A stretch of 64,000 bases of DNA from G965202665 sp965243835 (GCA_965243835.1 OZ251578.1:1674001-1738000), one strand, 5' to 3'; counted from the first letter of the stretch, positions 18,791 through 31,500 are shown. The notes: generated from the sequence alone by a model not told the origin. Made by a program: numbers and translations.

Positions 18791-20142
18791 GGGCTCTCCG
18801 CGTTTTGTGGTGGTGGCGGGGTTTGGTTGGTGTCATTGGTTAGGTTAGCAGGAGGGCGCGGCGGGTGTAGTTTTGGTGGTTGGCGTGGCCGTGTGCGGCT
18901 TGTCGGAGTAGTTGGAGTGTTTTGTTGGCGGCTTCTATTTTGGCGTTGGTTATTCGTCCGGTGGTGTGGTAGGCCAGTATTTGGTCGGACCAGCGGAGGA
19001 TGGTTTGGACCGTTTTGCGGTACTGGGGAATGTGGCCGGTTTCGCAGAGGGCGGCGAACCGGGCCAGGGCTTGGTGGGCTTCTTCCAGGTTGGGGGCTTG
19101 GTAGATGTGGTGGAGTTCTTGGAGGGCTTGCCATCCGGTTTCCAAAGCAGGGTACCGGTCGAACAGCACCCGCAGTTGGGCGTGCTCGGCTTCGGTGAGG
19201 CGGTCGCCTCGTTTGAGAAGCAACCGGCGGGAGCGAAACAGCGATGGTTCCCACGCGGGCGGCCGGTCGCCGTGGGCGCGGCGTTGCAAATCGCGGCGGA
19301 GGTGGATTAGGGATTGCCCGAACCAGCGGACGACGTGGAACCGGTCCAGGACGTGTTGCGCTTCGGCAAGTACTCCTCGATAGCCGCCCGGTAGGGGGTG
19401 GAATTCGTCGGTGACGACCACCTCCACTCCCCGCCGCCATTCAGCGCCTTGATCTTTGAAGAACCTGGTCAGAGACGGTTTTGGTCCGTCCGGGGAGCAT
19501 CGCCAACACATGTTCCTTCTCCCCGTCATAGAGCACCGTCATATACTGGTGTCCCCGCCCGACCGCGGTTTCGTCCACCAGAAGCACCCGGCAGCCAAGC
19601 GCCCCCCGTTCTCCGTTTTTGTTCACCAGCGCCCCGATGGTGCTCCAACTCACCCCCGCAGCCAGGGCCACCGCCCCGATGTTCTTCGACGTATTGACGC
19701 TCTCCGTCAACAAGCGGGCGTACTGCGCCGTGAACTTGCCCTCGATGGCCGGATGCGTCTCAATGTGCGTCCGTCCGCACCCGTCGCGCTCGAACCGGCG
19801 GCGCCGCCATACCAGCACCGTATCCAACAACCGGGTCGGGATATCCCGCACCCTAAGCGTCCGATACGCCCGCACCCGACGGCACACCCGCCCGCACCAC
19901 GGACACGACGACCACTCCCGCACCGCCTCCACCATCGCCTCCAAAACCCCCCTCCCACTCTTCCCCTCCCAAGTCTGCTCCGTTCCGGTTATCCGAAACC
20001 CCCCAAAACCCAACGGAGCCGGTAAAATAGCCGACATACGAGGCCTCCTCGAATCGATGATGTTTACAACACCGATTCCAGCGAGGCCTCACCTAAATAG
20101 CAAGCACCCCACCCCACCCCCACCACAATCCGCGGAGACCCT
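18791..20142 (-). mobile_element. ISL3-family insertion sequence
   Basis: The ends carry imperfect inverted repeats of about 30 bp: GGGCTCTCCGCG then TTGTGGTGG on the left (from 18791), and GGGTCTCCGCGG then TTGTGGTGG on the right (read inward from 20141). The flanks are AATTTTTC (18783-18790) and AATTTTTG (20143-20150), matching in 7 of 8 positions; ISL3 elements make 8-bp duplications. However, the left flank belongs to a G4-core repeat and the right to an antitoxin gene, so the match may be partly chance or reflect a later rearrangement. Confidence 0.75.
18840..20037 (-). pseudogene. ISL3-type transposase, frameshifted
   Basis: Two frames together make one transposase of about 400 residues. 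The first part (start 20037) has the N-terminal zinc ribbon (CPWCGRVCRR, then an HTH) and the first catalytic Asp in VLLVDETAVGRGH. It stops at 19441. The second part, open from 19529 to 18840, supplies VVVTDEFHPLPGGY, HVLDRFHVVRWF (second Asp) and the C-terminal Glu in ITNAKIEAANKTLQLLRQ. The junction lies at the four-A run at 19479-19482; removing one A joins GRTK to PSLTRFF. A +1 programmed shift is possible but ISL3 transposases are normally one frame, so I read it as a mutation that inactivates the element. Confidence 0.82.
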
Positions 20143-20564
20143 AATTTTTGCGTTCGTTCGTAATCGCGGCGTTTGTATTCAAGAAGTTCAGGCAGGTGAA
20201 TCCGGCGAAAGCCATTAACCAATCGGTACGGAATTTCGCCTTCATCTAAGACTAATGATGTAAAAATGGTCTACATTCAAAACTTCAGCGGCCTCCCATG
20301 TGTCAACCTCGGGCCGGACGGGTATCACCGCCGCCGCGTTGCCCCTGCCCATCTCCGTAAGCATATCCGCCAAAGGTCGCAGGGCGCCGGTCGGCAACGG
20401 AACAGGGGCCGATCCCTCCGCCGCATCGCCGTTTCCCAACAGGAACGGTACGGAACAGGGTGATGCCTCCCACAAAAAATCGGCCAAACGCCCCGCCGCG
20501 TGCTTGCCAGTTCCGTATCTTGCTCATCGGGAAGCTCCAGATGCTGAGCGGCCAGCGTCGCCAT
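20143..20564 (-). pseudogene. Truncated duplicate of the orphan HTH antitoxin-like gene
   Basis: The region is a close copy of the gene at 17674-18150, from its ATG (20564) leftward, but the last 18 or so codons are cut off where the insertion element begins. Internal small deletions shift the frame: the segment after DEQDTEL is altered and one codon-sized loss occurs near the HTH (ISL..DEGEIP). Homology continues upstream of the ATG through the leader into repeat copy D, so a block of about 770 bp was duplicated. Confidence 0.8.
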
Positions 20565-20725
20565 TATCGACTCCTTCGAGCATTTGCCGATTTCCGTACG
20601 GCCCCATCCTAAACAGTTCCCGACCAGAGGATGGGACCAAATATCGGCGCGGGGGCTATTCTGTACGAAGAGCCAACTGTCGATAAGCACCGGGGCGTCG
20701 TCAGTCTGTCGTCGGACGCCGCATC

Positions 20726-20919
20726 CACCTTGGACAAACCGAACTGGCGGGCGGCACTTGAAAATTTTCGGCACTATCTCGAACCCACCCACTCCACCCC
20801 CCACCCTGCCCGCCCTCCAAAATAACCAATTTTTCGGTTTAAAACAAGAGGCATTTTTCCCGAGGTTGGTAAAATACCTGGTCAAAGGGAGAAATTGTAC
20901 TAAAGAAATTTTTCGCGAG
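20726..20919 (+). repeat. G4-core repeat, copy D
   Basis: Complete copy with core at 20783-20815; upstream flank is the duplicated antitoxin leader. Confidence 0.88.
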
Positions 20920-21092
20920 AACCTCGAACTCACCAAACGGGGCCGCGGGCGGAACTGACTTGGCCATCCGATAACTAACTACCCTCGCTCCCCATTAAAC
21001 ACGAGAGAGCGGCCATAAACGGCGGGCCCGAATTAAGAACCGGGGCGACGCCACCGGCCTGACCACCCCCGCCAGTGCCCTTGCCGCACCCT

Positions 21093-21285
21093 ACCTCGGG
21101 CAAACCGAACTGGCGGGTGGCGCTTGAAAATTTTCGGCGATCCTCGAACCCACCCACTCCACCCCCCACCCTGCCCGCCCACCAAAATAACCAATTTTTC
21201 GGTTTAAAACAAGAGGCATTTTTCCCGAGGTTGGTAAAATACCTGGTCAAAGGGAGAATTAGGACTAAAGAAATCTTTCGCGAGG
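21093..21285 (+). repeat. G4-core repeat, copy E
   Basis: Core at 21148-21180. The about 170-base spacer between D and E closely resembles the one between E and F, so units of about 350 bp were duplicated in tandem. Confidence 0.88.
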
Positions 21286-21437
21286 ATCTCGAAATAACCA
21301 AACGGGACCGCGGGGCGGAACTGACTTGACCGGCCGATAACTCACTACTCTCGCTTCCCCTTAAACACTAGGAGCGTCCATAGGGGCGGGCCCTATTAGG
21401 AACCGGAGCCGACCCCGCCAGCACCCTCCCCGCACAC

Positions 21438-21632
21438 ACCTCGGACAAACCGAACCTGGCGGGCGGCGCTTGAAAATTTTCGGCGATCCTCGAACCCACC
21501 CACTCCACCCCCCACCCTGCCCGCCCACCAAAATAACCAATTTTTCGGTTTTTGACAAGGGGGACTTTTCCCGAGGTTGGTAAAATACCTGGTCAAAGGG
21601 GGAATTGGGAGTAAAGATTTCTTTCGCGAGGA
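21438..21632 (+). repeat. G4-core repeat, copy F
   Basis: Core at 21494-21526. Carries GGTTTTTGACAAGGGGGAC instead of the GGTTTAAAACAAGAGGC of copies D and E, so it belongs to the second sequence subtype. Confidence 0.88.
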
Positions 21633-21785
21633 GCCTTTTTTTGGCCAGCGGAAACAGACGGATCACTAACAGGAAATCAACCCGGCTGGCTGGGAAACCG
21701 AACCACCTTCCATACAGACCGGTAACGGGCCGACCGGGGGAACGGGCCTATGACCAACTACGCCGTTAACTACACCCTGACGCAA

Positions 21786-21976
21786 ACGGGCAAACCGAAC
21801 CTGGCGGGCGAGGCTGGAAAATTTTCGGCGCTCCTTACACCCACCCACTCCACCCCCCACCCTGCCCGCCCTCCAAAATACCCAATTTTTCGGTTTTTTA
21901 CAAGGGGGACTTTTCCCGAGGTTGGTTAAAGGCCTGGTTAATGGGGGGAATGGGAGTAAAGATTTCTTTCGCGAGG
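21786..21976 (+). repeat. G4-core repeat, copy G
   Basis: Core at 21839-21871. The spacer after it (starting AAGATTTTTGGTCAGCGG) is nearly identical to the one after copy H. Confidence 0.88.
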
Positions 21977-22115
21977 AAGATTTTTGGTCAGCGGAACTAA
22001 CTATCTCCCGCCTCTTCGCGCCACTACCAGACACTACACCCACCAAAGACCACGGACCACGGACGGGCATCAAACATCTGCAAACATCCACCATCCCACA
22101 ACCCAACCCAACCTA

Positions 22116-22293
22116 ACCAAAAACCGAGGCTGGAAAATTTTCGGGCGCTCCTTACACCCACCCACTCCACCCCCCACCCTGCCCGCCCTCCAAAATAGTC
22201 AATTTTTCGGTTTTTTACAAGGGGGACTTTTCCCGAGGCTGGTAAAAGGCCTGGTTAATGGGGGGATTTTGACTAAAGATTTCTTTCGCGAGG
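22116..22293 (+). repeat. G4-core repeat, copy H
   Basis: Core at 22156-22188. Lacks the leading CCTGGCGGGC segment of the other copies and starts at AAACCGAGGCTGG. Confidence 0.88.
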
Positions 22294-22377
22294 AAGATTT
22301 TTGGTCAGCGGAACTAACTATCTCCCGCCTCTTTGCGCCGCTACTAGACGCGACACCCACCGAGGACCACGGACGGA

Positions 22378-22554
22378 CCAAAAACCGGGGATGGAAAATT
22401 TTCGGGCGCTCCTTGCACCCACCCACTCCACCCCCCACCCTGCCCGCCCTCCATTATACCCAATTTTTTGGTTTTTTACAAGGGGGACTTTTCCCGAGGT
22501 TGGTTAAAGGCCTGGTTAATGGGGGGGTTTTGACTAGAGATTTTTTTCGCGAGG
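22378..22554 (+). repeat. G4-core repeat, copy I, next to the giant gene
   Basis: Core at 22417-22449. The copy ends 22 bases from the giant gene's stop codon, so in the direction of that gene it would form the first part of the 3' untranslated RNA. No other terminator is visible there. Confidence 0.88.
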
Positions 22555-22576
22555 GCCCTTTTATGGGCGCAGGGGG

Positions 22577-25500
22577 TTAGGAGCTTTCGGGGGCGGGCTC
22601 GCCTTCGGCGTTGGTTTCGCTGGGGGCCTCGCTGGGGGATTCGGGGGACTCGCTTTGTTGTTCGGGGGGGCTTGCGGGGGCTTGGGTTAGGGCGCGGACG
22701 AAGAAGGAGGCCATTTGGGCTCTGGTTACCGGGGCTTCGGGGCAGTATCTGGGGGTGGTGGGGTCTGTGTTGCAGCCTAGGGTTATTTGGGCTTCTAGTA
22801 GGGACTTTATGGCTTGGATTGTTGCTGCGGGGAGGTGCGCGGTGTCGGTGAAGATGGGGGTGGGGTCATCGGCTGGGGTCAGGTGGGGGAAGGCGGTTAC
22901 CATCATAACCGCCATGTCGGCGCGGGTTACTTGGCCGGAGGGGTTGAAAATTCCATCGGGGGCGGAGAAGGCTCCTATGGAGACTAACCATTCGGCGAAG
23001 GGGCGGTACCAGGCGTCTGCGGGGACGTCTGATAGCTCTACTGGTTGCGTGGGGGGTTGCGGGGGAGTCCATCTTAGGGATACGGCGCGGTGGAGGAAGG
23101 CGGCCATTTGGCGGCGGGCTATGGACTGCGCGGGGCAGAAAGCGGTGGGGTCGTCGGCGTTGCAGCCTAGGGTGATTTCCCATTCCACTAACTGTTCGAT
23201 GCGGGGCTCGTGGACACTGCCGTCGTCGTCACAGAAACGGCCTTGGCATTCGGTTTCGTTCAGCGTTAGGTGGACGGGGGCGGTCTCGCCTAGAACTGAG
23301 CTGCCGGATACTTGTAGCGTTTCTGAGGCTTCGGCTTCTTCGTCGGGGAGGATGTTTAGGCCGGTTAGCGTGGCGGGGGTGGTGGAGGACAACGCTCGGG
23401 CGGGGATGGTTACCGTGTTCGGCTCGGGGGGCTCGTAGGCGTAGTCGCCGGCGGCGGCTTGGGCGGTTCCGTCGGCTACCGACAGGGTGATCAACGTGTC
23501 GGAGGCGATTTCCGAAGCGACTACGTCGGAGGGGAAGGTTGCGGATACCAGTACGTTGGAGCCGTCTCCGCCTTCGGCCAGGGTTGCGGGGCGCAGCGTT
23601 AGGATTATCCGGGCGTCGTCGTCGGTTATGGTCAGGGGGGCTTCGGCCGGCTCCAGGCCGGGGGAGGAACCGGTTACCAGGACAGTCTCGGGGCCTTCGG
23701 CTATGGAATCGTCGGTAACGGCCAGGGCGGTTAGGGCTACCGGCGGGGAACTAAGCTCGCCTTCCGGGATGGTTACCGTAATGGCCCGGAAAGCGGGGGG
23801 AGCGGTGAAATCGGCCGTCTCTGTTCCGGGGCCGGGGGCGAAGGACAACACCACCCGGGTGTCGGACTCGAACTCGGAGACGGCGGCGGAAGCGAAGGCG
23901 GCGGTGACCATGGCCGCCCCGGCGTGGCCGTTTCTTTCCCGGGCGGCGGTGGAACCGAAGTCCAGGGTGAGGGCGGAATCGTCGTCGATTATTTCCAGGC
24001 TGGTGGTCAGAAGCGGCAACGGGCGTTGGTTGACGATCACCGGCCGGCCCCGGAACAGGATGGTTTCCGGGGCGGGGCCTTCCGCCGCCTCGTCATCGTT
24101 CATCTCCAAAGTGATGACGACATCGGCGGAAGACTCCCCGGCGGGGATGTCGATCCCCAGCAGATGGTCGGCGGGGGGAACGTTCCCTTCCGGGTAGGTG
24201 GCCCGGATGTCTTCGCCGGCCGTGAAATTGGTTCCGGTGTCCAGGTCGGCGGTGCCGTCATGCACGTTGAGTCCGACCGTCAAGCCGCCGGAAGGGGCGA
24301 CGGCACCGGTGGGCAGGGAGACGGTGATCGTCACCGGAACGGGGTCGGTCATCCCTTCCGGCAGGCTGGTCAGCTCGTTTCCGGCGCCGTCCGTCAACGA
24401 TATTTGGACCCCGATGTTCAAAACCCGGACGAAGAAGGAAGCCATCTGCGCCCTGGTCACCGGGCGTTCCGGGCAGTAACGCAACGGGGCGGAAGTGGTG
24501 CAACCCAGGGTTACCCCCGCCTGGTAGAGGCCTTCCAAGGCCCGCACCGTCTCGTCCGGCAGGTCGGACACGTCGGTGAACAGGCCCTGCGCTTCCTCCA
24601 CGGGGACCAGGTTGGGGAAGGCGGCCACCATCATCACCGCCATATCGGCCCGGGTTACTTCCCCGGTCGGATTGAACACTCCCTCCGGGGCGGAGAAGGC
24701 CCCGATGGACACCACCCAGTCGGCGAACGGGCGGTACCAGACCGTGGAAGGCACGTCCGTCAGCCGCACCCCCTCCGCCGGTTCGGGCTCGCCCCAGCGG
24801 AAAGTCACCGCCCGGTGCAGAAAGGCGGCCATCTGCCGGCGGGCGATGCTCTGCGAAGGGCAGAACAGGCGCGGGTTGTCGGCGTCGCACCCCAGGGTAA
24901 TCTCCCAGTCGGCAAGCTGTTCGATGTTGGGTTGGTGGATGTTGCCGTCGTCGTCGCAGAAGCGGCCATCGCACACCTGTTGCGCAGTACCTCCGCCGCC
25001 GGGAACCCCGGCCCCGTCTTCACCGTCGCCGGGCTCGCCATCACCAGGTTCACCATCACCGGGCTCGCCGTCACCAGGTTCTCCGTCGCCGGGCTCGCCA
25101 TCACCGGGTTCGCCATCACCGGGCTCACCGTCGACGGGTTCCGGATCTACAGGGGGATCCACGGGCGGGTCTACAGGCGGGTCCACGGGTGGATCTACGG
25201 GCGGATTCGCAGGAGGCGGACTTGGCGGGGGACTGGGAGGCGGAGTCACAGGTCCGCCACCTCCTCCTCCCCCACCTCCACCACCCCCACCGCCGCCGCC
25301 TGTAGGCACCACGTTGTTCAGGGTCAGGGTGTCGGCGGTAACCGTTCCCAACGAGGAAGTTCCTCTCACCTGTAACGTCTCGTTATCTTCATTAGGACCG
25401 GTTTGAAAGGTCGTCAAGCCGGTCAACCGGCCGGCGGTGGTGCTGGATGTTCGGTTGGCGGGGATGGTTACCCTGTTGGGCGAGGACGGGTTATACCTGT

Positions 25501-28500
25501 AATCAGACGGCGAGGTGGCGGTTCCGTTTGCCACCGACAAGGTGATCACCGTGTTGGAGGCGATCTGGGAGGAGGTGGCGGAGGTGAACTCGGCCCGCAC
25601 CCGCACCGTGGAACCGCTCTGGCCTTCGTCTAACGAGTCGGGGTTGAGTCTCAGTCTGATTTGGGTGTCGTTGTCGGTTATGGTCAGGGTGGCCGGGACG
25701 ACGATCAGGTCGCCGGTGGCGGAACCGGTTACGGAGATGGTTTCCGACAATTCGGCGGCGTTGTCTTCGGTGACGGAAAAACCGGTCAGCGGAACGGCGA
25801 TGGCGGTTTCGGTCCCCATCGCCGGAATGGTCAACGTAAGCGCGGTGCCGGGGGCGGTGAAATCGGCGGCTTCGGCGGTGGCCGTCCCGCTGGCGTCGAA
25901 CGACAGGGTAATGGTGGTTTCGTTGGAGATCACCGAATTGACGCCGGAGGGGAAAGAGGCGGTGGCGGTCAGCCCGTGCCCGGTACCCGACCCCTCCCCC
26001 ACCGTCGACGAGCTCAAAGCGAGGGTGATCGCCGAATCGTCGTCGACGATGGTGAGCGTGTCGGGGGTTACCGTCGCGTCCGTGTCGCCTGCCGTCACGG
26101 TCCCGGTCACCCGGAACGTCTCCGGGCCCTCGGCGATAGTGTCGTTGTTGAGGGTCAAACCGGTCAGGTCCACCGCCGCCCCCGTAATCGAGTTGGCGGG
26201 AATGGTTACGTCGACGGCCGATGCGGGAGCGGTGAAGTCGGTCCCCCCGCCGGTGGCCGACGGCGGATCATCCGCCGCCGCGTTCACCGATACGGTGGTA
26301 GTAGAGCCCAGATCCGACGAGGTGGCGGTGGTGAAACGGGCCCGCACCCGCACCGCGGGCGTCTCGTCTTCGGCCAACTCATCCTGATCGCCGTTCTCTC
26401 CGCTGTCGGTATCGACCACCAGCGTCACATCCAGATCGTTGTCCTCCACCGGCAGATAGGCCCGGTTGACTACCAGGCCGGCGGGGGTGGTTCCGTCCAC
26501 GGAAATGGTTTCCGTCCCCTCCGCCCGGTCGTCGTCCGCGATCACCAACGAGCTCAGGGAGACGGCGGAAGCGGTGGAAGTCCCTTGCGCGGGGATAGTC
26601 ACCGTAACGGCCGTGCCGGGGGCGGTGAAATCGGCCGCCTCGGCGGTGGCGGTCCCGTCCGTTCCGAACGACAGGGTAACGACGGTGGCGGAGTTTATTA
26701 CCGAACTGGTGGTTGTACCCGGGAAGGAGGCGGTTACCATGGCATCCCCGCCGTTCCCGTCCTCTTCGGAGGCTTCCGTGGTGCCAAAACCGAAGGTGAT
26801 CGCCGAATCGTCGTCGACGATGGTGAGCGTGTCGGGGGTTACCGTCCCGCCCGCGGCCGCTCCGGTCACGGTCCCGGTCACCCGCAACGTTTCCGGGCCC
26901 TCGGCGATAGTGTCGTTGTTGAGGGTCAAACCGGTCAGGTCCACCGCCGCCCCGGTCAACGCGCCGGCGGCAATGGTGATGTCGGCGGCCGTGCCCGGAG
27001 CGGTGAAATCGGTCCCCCCGCCGGTGGCCGAGGCCGGGTCATCCGCCGCCGCGTTCACCGACACGGTGGCGGCGGAGCCCAAGTCGGAGACGGTGGCGGT
27101 GGTGAATTCGGCCCGCACCCGCACCGCGGGCGTCCCCTCCTCGGCCAACTCATCCTGATCCCCGTCCTCCCCGCTGTCGGTATCGACGATCAGCGTCACC
27201 CCCAAATCGCTGTCGGCCACCGACAGATAGGCCCGGGTGACCTCCAGGCCGCCGGTGGCCGTTCCGTCCACGGAAATAGTTTCCGTCCCTTCCGCCCGCG
27301 TGTCGTCCACGATTCCCAAGGCGCTCAGGGAAACGGCGGAACCGCTGGTGGAACCGCCGGGGATGCTGACCGTAACCGCCGTGCCGGGGGCGGTGAAATC
27401 AGCCGCCGCGGCGGTGGCGTCCCCTTCCGTGCCGAACGTCAAGGTCACATCGACGGCTGAGGTTATATCGGAGGTGGCGGCGGTGGAGGCGAAGGAGGCG
27501 GTGACCTGGGCGGCATCGGCGGTGGGAACCTCCGACGCCGAGGTACCGAAGGTAAGCTCGATCACCGAGTCGTCGTCGGTGATGGTCAAGGGAACGCCGG
27601 ACACCGGATAGCCGGCGGCGGCGGCGGTCCCGCCCGCCAACACGGTCTCCGGCAACTCGGCGGCCGTGTCCTGCGCGAAAACGTAACCGGTCAAAGCCGT
27701 GGCCGAAGAGCTCACCGTCCCGGCCGTAATATCAACAGTGATGTCGGTCCCCGGCGCGGTTAGATCAGCCGCCTGCGCGGTCACCGCGTTATCAGTGGCG
27801 TCGCCCGGATCATCCACCGCGTCAATCACCAAAGTAACCGTCACGTCACCGGTCAAATCAGATGTCGATCCGGCGAAGGAGGCGGTTGCCATCACCGTTG
27901 CCAGACTGTCCCCCTCCGTGCCTCCCGTATAGGTTGCCGAGGACTGGGTGAACGACCAACTGATCCGGTGATCGTCATCGGAAATGGACACCGTCACCGG
28001 GGAAATAGCCGGGAAACCGTCCGGAGCGGAGCCGCCCACCGCCAGCGTCTCCACGTTCTCCGCCCCCAACCCGTCGTCCACCCGGGTGTCATCGGTGATC
28101 GTCAAACCCAGCGCCTGCGCCCCGCTGGTCAGAGTAGTGGCCGGAATGGTCACCGTAGTGGCGTTGTAGGAGAAGTCGTGGGAGTCGGCGGGCTTGGAAC
28201 CGGAACCGGCGGCCGTGATCGTCACCGCGGTAGCCGAGGCGATGGTGGAAGAAGTAACCGCAGAATCAAAAGCGGCGGTGACGGTAAACGACGCGGCCGG
28301 GTCATCGTCCTCCGCCGGGCTGACGTTGTTCACGGTCAAGATGATCTGCGACTCGGGGTCGTCGATGGGCAGGTCGGAGGGGTTTACGGTGTACCCGGTG
28401 GCGGTCCCGGTGAAGCGGATGAACTCGACGCCTTCCGCTATGGTGTCGGAGTTGAGGGTAAGGGTTATATCGGCGGAACCGCTCCGTGCGTTGGCGGCAA

Positions 28501-31500
28501 TGGTCACGGTGGCCGTGGCGGCGGAACTGGTGTAGTCGGCGCTGGCCCCTTCGGCGGCGGTGGAACCGGTGGCCCCCACCGTCACCGTCACCGCCACGGC
28601 GGAGTCGGGGGCGGGGAGGGTGTCGTCCAGGGTGGCGGTTACCCGCACCGTCTGCGCTCCCCCGTCTTCCCCCACCGAGGTCAGGGCGGCGTCGGAGGAG
28701 TCGGTGAAGGCGAGGTTGATGGACGAATCATCGTCGATGATGTCCAGGGCGGCGTCCACCAGCGGCAACGTGGAGCCCCCGAATGTCACATCGTCTCCCT
28801 GCAACAGGATGGTTTCGGTGGTTCCTTCCGCCACGTTGTCATCGTTGACCACCACGGTGATCGCCACCTGTTTGGAGGTCCCCCCGGCGGGGATGAGCAA
28901 CCCCAAATCGTGATCGGCGGGGGGATTGGTGTCGGTGGGAAGAGTGAGCCGGAAGTCCTCCCCCGACTCCCACACGGCGTCGGAGCTCAAAGTGGCGGAG
29001 CCGCCCAGCACTTTGACCCCGACCAGCACCCCGGAACCGGCGGGCGCGGTGGTCCCGGAGGGCAGTTCGGCTTTCACCCACACGTTGGTGGAACCGGAAT
29101 TTTCCGCCAGGCTGGTTACCGGGTCCCCGTTGCTGTCCACCCAGGACAGCAGGACGCCGGTGTCCACGATGTCCAGGGTGTCCTCCACCGAAGCTTCCGT
29201 CCCGTCTACGGTGGCGGTCCCGGTCACTTTCACTTCCTCGGCCCCTTCGTCGGAGCTGTCGTCCCACGCGGTCAGGCCGAAGGTGGCGGAGCCCTGGATG
29301 CTCCGGCGGGGGATGTTGAACGTGAACTTATCGCCGGTCTGGTCGGTGTCGAAGTCGCCCGTCGGGGGCGGACCCGCCGATCCCAAAGTCGCCTCTCCCG
29401 TCCCGCCGTCGCCGGCTATCGTCACTGACACCTCGGTGGGGTCGGAGCGGGTGGATTCGGTTACTCCCCCGGCGAAGCGGGCGACCACCGAAATGGTTTG
29501 TTCGCCGGACCCTTCCACCACCGTTCCCGGCGTGGCCGTTATCTCGAAAGCGGTGTCGGCGTCGTCCACGGTCAGATCCAGCTCGGCGTCGTAGTCGGAG
29601 CCCAAGGAGGACGAGACGCTCACCTTCAAGGTTTCCGCCCCTTCGGTGATCGCGTCGTCGAGGATGCTGAGCCCGGTCAGCGACCCGGCGGTGGAGCTGC
29701 TGATGGCGGTGCTGGGGATGGTCACCGTGTTGGCGGTGGACGGCGCATAGTCGTAGTCATCGTCTCCGGCGGTTCCGTCGGCCACCGACAAGGTAAATAC
29801 CGTATTCACGCCCAGTTCATTAGTGGTTCCCGACGGGAACGCGGCCGAAACCGCCACCCCGGAGCCGTTTCCGCCTTCCGTCACCGAAGTATCGGAGGGG
29901 ACGGATATCTCCACCATCGCATCATCATCGATGACAAACAGAAAACCCCCCCTTATAGGTCCAGTAAAATCAGGGGCTTTGAGCGTCACACTCAATGCTT
30001 CCTGCCCTTCCACGCGGGTGTCGTTGGTGATGCCCAGATTGGTCAGGGCCACAGGTTGGGAGGCGACGGCGCCGGCCGGGATGGTGAGGGTTATCTCATT
30101 ACCGGAGGTGGGGTCGGTGTAATCGTTTGCTTCGACCGGATTAACGTCGTCAGGAAAAGATATCGGAACGCTGAAAACTAGTTCTACGTCAATGGCGGCG
30201 GGCAAGTCCGAGGAGTCGCCGGCTAACTCGACGGTGGCCATGGCACCTCCGGCGTTGCCGTCCTCACCCTCCTGCGCCTTGCCGCTGATAGTCAGGGATA
30301 GATCGTTGTCATTGTCCCTAATGAAGAGGGGGGCAGAGGGGACCGCCTGGCCCATCTCGTTCCCGTTGCTCCACGAACCGGTAATCCTAAAGCGTTCATC
30401 CTGCTCCACGACTCTGTCGTCGAGGATGTTAAACCCGGTCAACTCCACCCACGTAAACACCGTTTCGCCGTTTTCCGTCCGCTGGCCGTTGTTGAGATCA
30501 CCGGCCGGGATGGTGACGGCGACCGGCGGATTGGGGGCGGTGAAATCCAACCCTTCCCGGGCGGGGACTTGAGTCGTCGTGGAGACTGTACCATCCGACG
30601 CCGTCACCATAATGGTGGTATCGGCGGCCAGCGTCGAAGAAGTGGCGGTGGTGAAACGGGCCCTTACTTCCACATACGAGCTTCGTCCCTCACGAAAGAC
30701 ATCCCCTTCGTTCTCGTTCCGGGCGAACAGGGATATTCCCAGGTCGTTGTCGATGATGGGGAGGGCGGCATCGTTTACGGTCAGGCTGTTGTCGGCGGTG
30801 CCCGTGACGGTGATGGTTTCGGCCCCTTCGGCGATGGAGTCGTCGACGATGCTCAAACCGGTGATGGAGACGGCGGAGCCGCTGGTGGAGTTGGCCGGAA
30901 TGCCGACCGTTACCGCCGTGCCGGGGGCGGTGAAGTCGGTCCCGCCAGCGGTGGCGGTTCCGGCGCTGAAGGTCAGGGTAACGGTGGTGGCGGAGCCGAT
31001 CTGCGAGGTGGCGGCTTCGTTGAAGGCGGCGGTCACTTGGGCCGCCCCGTCGGAAGAGGTCTCCGAGGCCGATTTGCCGAAGGTGAGGGTGATCTTGGAA
31101 TCGTCGTCGGTTATGGTCAGGGAAACGTCGGACACCGGATAGCCGGCGTCGGCGGTCCCGCCCGCCAACACGATTTCCGGCAACTCGGCGGCGGTGTCTT
31201 GGGCGAAGGCGTAACCGGCGAGGGCGACCGCGGCGCTGCTGGTGGAGTTGGCCGGGATGGTAACGGTGAGGAGAGCGGCGGGCAATGTCACGTCGGCGGC
31301 TTGGGCGGTGATGGCGTCGTCGGTGGAATCGTCGGCGTCGTCCACGGCGTCGATGTCCACGGTAACCACCAGGGGGGCGGTGCGTTCGGAGGTGAGGCCG
31401 CTCGCGAAAGAGGCCGAGGCCATTACCGTCCCCAGGCTGTCGCCCTCGACGCCTCCGGTGTAGGGGGAACTTGATTCGGCAAGCGACAACGTTACGTCGT

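Noticed and set aside
19479..19482. Programmed frameshift in the transposase
   Set aside because: ISL3 transposases are normally one frame, and a +1 shift at four A without other signals is not typical; a simple insertion explains it.
20726..22554. Diversity-generating retroelement or integron attC cluster
   Set aside because: No reverse transcriptase, no adenine-specific variation and no integron integrase are visible; spacers hold no cassette genes.
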